A stretch of DNA of 64,000 nucleotides from Pedobacter insulae. GTDB lineage: Bacteria > Bacteroidota > Bacteroidia > Sphingobacteriales > Sphingobacteriaceae. The stretch lies in contig NZ_FOPP01000004.1 in NCBI RefSeq assembly GCF_900113525.1, forward strand, positions 372,001 through 436,000, written 5' to 3'. The position numbers were made by a program, and so were the translations under genes. Under the pieces are notes generated by a model, which was not told the origin of the DNA, searched no databases, and saw nothing but the letters and a program-made list of their open reading frames with translations. Below are positions 59,555-64,000 of the stretch, piece by piece (position 1 is the stretch's first letter; each line of letters starts with the position of its first letter).

Positions 59555-60845
59555 AGTATTTACTATTGCGGAAGGATTAGAGAATTTAGGGGCACTCAGA
59601 ACGGGTGGCCAGGGTTCGGTGTATAAAGGAAAACGCATAGGCACCATCTATTCGGCTATTAAATTGATACCTACTCCAATTCATACCGAAGACAATAGTG
59701 ATAAAAATTACGTGAACTTCATTAATGAAGTTACCAAACTGCAAAAAGTAAATGAAAATCCAAGCCCCAACGTTGTAAAAATCCTGAGCTGGGGGATTAC
59801 TGACAGCGGTTCATTTCCCTATATAGAAATGGAATTTATTGAAGGGCCAGAGCTAAGCGGGCTACTCGAGCCGCCACACCCAAAAGCGTTTAGTGTGAAA
59901 GAATTAGTGAGAGTGGCAGATCAGTTAGCTGGTGCAATTGCTCATTGTCACCGAGTAGGCGTAAAACACGGCGATATTAAGAGTAATAACGTAAAATATA
60001 ACATTCATACCGGAAACTTTGTATTGCTCGATTTTGGCTTAGCCATTATGAGCGAGGAACAGCGTAGAACCAGTATTCGTCATGCGGGAGCTATAGAATT
60101 TATGGCACCGGAGCAACATGAAGGCAAAATGCTGTTGCAGAGTGATATTTACAGTTTTGGTATTATTTTATATGAACTATTAGCTGGCCAGGTGCCCTTT
60201 CCATTAACAGACAATGGTGATACCAGTAGAAATAGGGTAATGGTTAACCATTTAGAGGGCAAAATTCCAGACCCAATGCAGTTGCGAAAACAAAACTTGG
60301 TTAGTTCGCTGTCTGGTAAAGAAGATGTATGGAGAGAAATGCAAGTCCCAAGCTGGTTGTTAGCTGTATTAGATAAGTGTCTAAAAAAGGATCCAAGCGA
60401 GCGGTATGCCAACGGAATGGAACTTTTAGAAGCAATTACTTCAGGAATGTTGATTACTAGCCACGAGAACCCATTACCGGGCAATATTCCAGCGCCGCTC
60501 CCTATAGCTAATAAAACTGGGACTGTACAAATTACACGAGGCACACTAACGGCATGGGTAGCCATTATCTGCCTGTTGGTAGCTCTGCTTACTTATGCTG
60601 CGCTGGATAAAAATGAACGCGTTGTTTATTATGCAACCACGCCAGACGTTAAGCCTTTTGCAGCTCCCTATGTAACCCCAAGTGATGAATACCTTAAACA
60701 ACTCAAAAGAGCTGAGGAAATACGCATTTGGACACAGCAACAAAAGGTGCTAAATGCGCAGCGTGCCGCTGCCGCGGCTGAAAAATCCAAAACAGAAGAA
60801 GTTCAGAAGAAAAAGAAAAGAAAAAAATTCTTAGGTATATTTTAG
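59547..60845 (+). CDS. Membrane-anchored Ser/Thr protein kinase (operon copy 2)
   Basis: The 432-residue protein is closely similar to the kinase at the head of the operon over the first 250 residues, with no gaps to the catalytic loop. It has GGQGSVYKG, K39, D143 in HGDIKSNN, DFG and MAPEQ. It is also a non-RD kinase. The region after the kinase diverges: one membrane helix (about 333-352) and an external or cytoplasmic basic, Ala-rich tail ending KKKRKKFLGIF. It overlaps the FHA gene by eight bases and ends the coupled part of the operon. Confidence 0.88.
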   Translation: MSKVFTIAEGLENLGALRTGGQGSVYKGKRIGTIYSAIKLIPTPIHTEDNSDKNYVNFINEVTKLQKVNENPSPNVVKILSWGITDSGSFPYIEMEFIEGPELSGLLEPPHPKAFSVKELVRVADQLAGAIAHCHRVGVKHGDIKSNNVKYNIHTGNFVLLDFGLAIMSEEQRRTSIRHAGAIEFMAPEQHEGKMLLQSDIYSFGIILYELLAGQVPFPLTDNGDTSRNRVMVNHLEGKIPDPMQLRKQNLVSSLSGKEDVWREMQVPSWLLAVLDKCLKKDPSERYANGMELLEAITSGMLITSHENPLPGNIPAPLPIANKTGTVQITRGTLTAWVAIICLLVALLTYAALDKNERVVYYATTPDVKPFAAPYVTPSDEYLKQLKRAEEIRIWTQQQKVLNAQRAAAAAEKSKTEEVQKKKKRKKFLGIF

Positions 60846-60935
60846 GAAACAGGCGAGTCATTTATTAACCCAAGTCAAGAAATATGTTTAAAAGTTATAG
60901 TTGCTTTGCAATCAGACTTTTAAAACACATAATTC

Positions 60936-63341
60936 ATGAAACAAATAGGTACGATCATTTTCTTTTTATTTTTCTCATTTACCGCTGCCTTCTCCCAAAA
61001 CCTTAATCAAACCGTAAGGGGAGTAATAACAGATCAAGACAGTAAGCAGCCAATAGAGGGCGCCACAGTAGTCATAGCTGATAGCAATCCGCTAAAGGTT
61101 ATACTAACCCGCAAAGACGGAAGTTTTAGATTCGACAATATGCCCATCGGAAGAATAACCATACACGTGTCTAACGTGGGATACGAAAAACTGATACTTC
61201 CTAATATTGTTGTTAATTCGGGCAAGGAAACTGTATTGAATATCAATATGCAAGAAGCTGTTGCTCAATTGGACGGAATCGTATTAACTTTCGATAAAAA
61301 CAAAGGTCAGCCCCTAAATGATATGACCTTGGTAAGTGGTCGCTCCATTTCTCCAGAACAAACGAATAGATATGCGGGGGGCTTCAATGATCCTTCGAGG
61401 ATCTTGTCCAATTTTGCCGGGGTTACCAGTTCCCAGGACGGCAGCAATGATATTATTGTGCGAGGCAACTCCCCTAAATATATTCAATGGCGGTTAGAGG
61501 GAATGCAAATTACTAATCCCAATCATTTCTCTGATCAAAGCGCAGTAGGGGGTTCTATTAGTGTCTTAAATAACAACTTGCTAGCAACTTCAGACTTTTA
61601 CACTGGTGCCTTCTCAGCAGAATATGGAGATGTATTGTCTGGTGTGTATGACGTTAAACTAAGACAAGGAAATAACGAAAAATTCGAATCAATATTTGGT
61701 CTAGGTGTATTAGGTACAGAACTCACCCTCGAAGGGCCATTTAAGAAAGGTTATAAAGGTTCCTTTTTAGTAAATTATCGCTATTCTACAGTTTCATTAC
61801 TCAGCAACCTCGGTCTCGCGGGGGGCATAGATGGGACATTAAATTTTCAAGATGCTGCTTTTAAAGTTGTATTGCCAACTAAGAAGGCTGGACAGTTTTC
61901 TTTTTTTGGTATAGCAGGCTTTAGTAATTTTCTATTTGAAGATGTTTCCCCAGCCCTGTGGCAAACGCCTGGAAGAAGGTTCCTGCCTAACAAAATTGGT
62001 GAAAACTATCAAAAAGGTTCTCAGCTGGCTAATTTGGGTATGAATCATATTTTAACGATTAATAAAAACAGCCATATTCATACTGGGCTTTCCTTCTCCC
62101 TGGAAGGCGTTGATGATGATGTTTTTGAGAATTTTAAAGTCGACACGGTGACACGCAATCAACTAAATTTTAACGGTAGATTGCTTAGATCCACATATAG
62201 GGGCGAAATTACTTATAACAACAAACTTAGTTCGAAGCTTAAATTACAGGTCGGAAGTAAATATGCTTTACTAGATTATAAATTTAATCAAAGTATGTTA
62301 ACGGACAGTACAAACGTAAGAGCTACTTTAGTTAATTTTAACGAAAACATAAGTACAATTAGAAATTTCATTAATTTTAGATATAGATTTAATGAGAAAC
62401 TGACTACGGTATTTGGTGTACAAAACATGAACGTTTTGCTGAACAATAAGCATACAATCGAACCCCGGCTTTCATTAAATTGGGAGTTAAGTAAAACTAG
62501 TGTATTAAGTGCAGGGTACGGCAAGCACAGTACGATGGAGAGCATTCATCATTACTATAGCCAAATTAAATTATCAGACGGAAGCAGTATAGAACCCAAT
62601 AAAGACCTTGATTTATTGAAGGCGCACCATTTCGTGCTGGGATACGAGAAGCGTTTCAGTAAGTACATGATGATTAAACTAGAAACGTATTATCAGGATC
62701 TTTATAACTTGCCCGTAGCAAATGATGAAGGAAATATATTCGCGACTATTAATGAAGGATTGGATTTTCAATACCTAGACTTGGTAAACAAAGGAAGCGG
62801 CAAAAATTATGGAGTAGAATTAACGGTTGAGCGCTTCTTTAACAAAAACTTCTATTACCTTGTGAATGCTTCAGTATATAATTCGACTTACAAGGCCTTA
62901 GATGGCATTGAGCGTAATACTAGGTTCAATGGAAACTACCTGGTAAATGTTTTATTCGGTAAAGATTTCCCAAAACTTGGTAAAGCTCAAAATAAGACGA
63001 TTAGCTTCAACAGCAGAGCGTTTTTTGGAGGAGGTAAAAAGACAATTCCCCTGTTAAGAGGGGCAGATGGAAATTTGGCTGTTGATCCTGCTAGTAAAAG
63101 ATTTTATGATTATGGTAAGGCGTATAAAAATGATATTCAAGATATATATCAACTTACGATGTCGCTTAGTTATAAGATCAATAAACCAAAGGCAACTCAC
63201 GAAATTTTTCTAAATATAGAGAATATTACAAATAATAGGGCCAGGCTTTCAGAGTTTTACGATCCTGGAGAACCTGGTTCTGTTGGTTATATGAAACAGG
63301 GAGGTGTTTTCCCGAATTTGATGTATAGGGTTTATTTTTAA
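60936..63341 (+). CDS. TonB-dependent outer membrane receptor
   Basis: The 801-residue protein has a signal peptide (ending AAFSQ), a CarboxypepD_reg-like domain (about 27-110, RGVITDQDSKQPIEGATVVI), a plug domain (about 120-240, DPSRILSNFAGVTSSQDGSNDIIVRGNS) and a beta-barrel ending MYRVYF. It imports an unknown ligand using TonB energy. No iron or cobalamin marker is visible. It starts 90 bases after the second kinase and could be read through from that operon, although no functional link is evident. Confidence 0.88.
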   Translation: MKQIGTIIFFLFFSFTAAFSQNLNQTVRGVITDQDSKQPIEGATVVIADSNPLKVILTRKDGSFRFDNMPIGRITIHVSNVGYEKLILPNIVVNSGKETVLNINMQEAVAQLDGIVLTFDKNKGQPLNDMTLVSGRSISPEQTNRYAGGFNDPSRILSNFAGVTSSQDGSNDIIVRGNSPKYIQWRLEGMQITNPNHFSDQSAVGGSISVLNNNLLATSDFYTGAFSAEYGDVLSGVYDVKLRQGNNEKFESIFGLGVLGTELTLEGPFKKGYKGSFLVNYRYSTVSLLSNLGLAGGIDGTLNFQDAAFKVVLPTKKAGQFSFFGIAGFSNFLFEDVSPALWQTPGRRFLPNKIGENYQKGSQLANLGMNHILTINKNSHIHTGLSFSLEGVDDDVFENFKVDTVTRNQLNFNGRLLRSTYRGEITYNNKLSSKLKLQVGSKYALLDYKFNQSMLTDSTNVRATLVNFNENISTIRNFINFRYRFNEKLTTVFGVQNMNVLLNNKHTIEPRLSLNWELSKTSVLSAGYGKHSTMESIHHYYSQIKLSDGSSIEPNKDLDLLKAHHFVLGYEKRFSKYMMIKLETYYQDLYNLPVANDEGNIFATINEGLDFQYLDLVNKGSGKNYGVELTVERFFNKNFYYLVNASVYNSTYKALDGIERNTRFNGNYLVNVLFGKDFPKLGKAQNKTISFNSRAFFGGGKKTIPLLRGADGNLAVDPASKRFYDYGKAYKNDIQDIYQLTMSLSYKINKPKATHEIFLNIENITNNRARLSEFYDPGEPGSVGYMKQGGVFPNLMYRVYF

Positions 63342-63348
63342 GTAATTT

Positions 63349-64000
63349 ATGGATATGATGAACGCCGCAATAAGGGATAATTATTGTACTCCCGATATGC
63401 TAAGAATTGTCAGGGTCTCTTTGCCATGGCCGGGCGACGATGAAATCTTAGTGAAAGTAAAGGCCACTACCGTAAACCGTACAGACTGTGGTGTTCTCAC
63501 GGGAAAACCCTGGGCAATACGGTTGTTTATTGGCTTGTTTAAGCCTATGCGTCCGGTAACTGGAACCGATTTTTCGGGAATAGTAGTAGCCAAAGGTAAA
63601 CACGTAACTCAATTTGAAATTTGCGACCACGTTTATGGCTTTTTTGATGAGGGCTTAAGTTCGCATGCTGAATATGTAGCCGTGTCGACAAAGAAAGCAG
63701 TACTTAAAAAGCCCGAAAATGTGACCTTCGAACAAGCAGCTGCCAGTCTGGAAGGTGGACATTATGCTTTTTATTTCTTAAAAAATTTAAAGTTGAATGC
63801 TGGGGATCGAGTTCTTGTAAATGGGGGAACCGGGGCAATTGGTAACGCAGCTCTACAATTTTTAAAACATCTTAATGTTCGTGTAACTGTAACCTGTGAA
63901 ACTGCTTTTGTTGAGCTGCTGAAATCACAAGGGGCAGAAAGAGTGATAGATTATCAGAAAGAAGATTTTACTACAATTAAGGAAGAGTTCGATTATGTTT
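63349..64000 (+). CDS. MDR-family NAD(P)H quinone/alcohol oxidoreductase, cut by the window end
   Basis: The first 217 codons are present. They show the GroES-like N-terminal domain of medium-chain reductases (VKVKATTVNRTDCGV, then TGTDFSGIVVAKG and YGFFDEGLSSHAEYVAV). The start of the Rossmann domain follows, with the cofactor motif NGGTGAIGNAALQF. The catalytic zinc Cys is not evident, so a zinc-free quinone-oxidoreductase-type enzyme is likely. ATG codons at 63355 and 63358 are possible alternative starts. The substrate is unknown. Confidence 0.85.
   Translation, partial: MDMMNAAIRDNYCTPDMLRIVRVSLPWPGDDEILVKVKATTVNRTDCGVLTGKPWAIRLFIGLFKPMRPVTGTDFSGIVVAKGKHVTQFEICDHVYGFFDEGLSSHAEYVAVSTKKAVLKKPENVTFEQAAASLEGGHYAFYFLKNLKLNAGDRVLVNGGTGAIGNAALQFLKHLNVRVTVTCETAFVELLKSQGAERVIDYQKEDFTTIKEEFDYV

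Overview
The window comes from a Gram-negative member of the Bacteroidota, most likely a Sphingobacteriaceae (Pedobacter-like) genome. The support is the SusC/SusD pair, Bacteroidota-type conjugative transfer genes (traE to traM), an RteC regulator, TAnnTTTG-type promoter boxes, and AT-rich DNA with weak ribosome binding sites. No rRNA, CRISPR array or insertion sequence was seen.

Bases 1 to about 41,570 read as part of an integrative conjugative element (ICE). It abuts a tRNA-Lys gene, with a CTnDOT-like tyrosine integrase next to that tRNA. The left end lies outside the window. The cargo is: the end of a metal efflux operon (RND adaptor, P1B-type ATPase, PAP2 phosphatase); small membrane proteins; a Septu-like ATPase plus HNH nuclease pair; an XRE regulator; a strongly folded intergenic RNA candidate; a TlpA/DUF3738, SusC, SusD, DUF6520-like, MauE and Crp-like regulator set; an alpha-oxoamine synthase with a TetR regulator; and a TIGR04141 (DUF6119) gene. 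The transfer block (23.0-34.7 kb) has rteC, a promoter overlapped by a palindrome, and traE, F, G, I-like (three paralogues), J, K, L-like and M. It stops at traM: no traN, relaxase or coupling protein is in the window. ICE maintenance genes follow (a histone-H1-like protein, a conserved accessory protein, a DUF932 protein), then an XRE-ImmA/IrrE metallopeptidase coupled to a P63C-like protein, then the integrase.

Bases 41,571-64,000 are ordinary chromosome: tRNA-Lys, a secreted GH2 beta-galactosidase with a LacI-type operator-like palindrome upstream, two OmpA-family lipoproteins, a FAD/4Fe-4S D-lactate-dehydrogenase-like protein and a Gfo/Idh/MocA oxidoreductase. Next comes a tightly packed operon (50.9-60.8 kb): Ser/Thr kinase, FhaA-like protein, 31-residue membrane peptide, PP2C phosphatase, a 1365-residue SEDS glycosyltransferase fused to a class B penicillin-binding protein, FHA protein, and a second Ser/Thr kinase. 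A TonB-dependent receptor and a partial MDR-family oxidoreductase close the window.

The most interesting object is this kinase/phosphatase/FHA/SEDS-PBP operon. Its content parallels the actinobacterial fhaA-fhaB-pstP-rodA-pbpA-pknA-pknB locus, but in a Bacteroidota genome and with the RodA- and PbpA-like parts in one polypeptide. The inferred role is phosphorylation-controlled peptidoglycan synthesis. The second most interesting object is the candidate structured RNA at 9233-9344, which sits just downstream of a promoter-like box.
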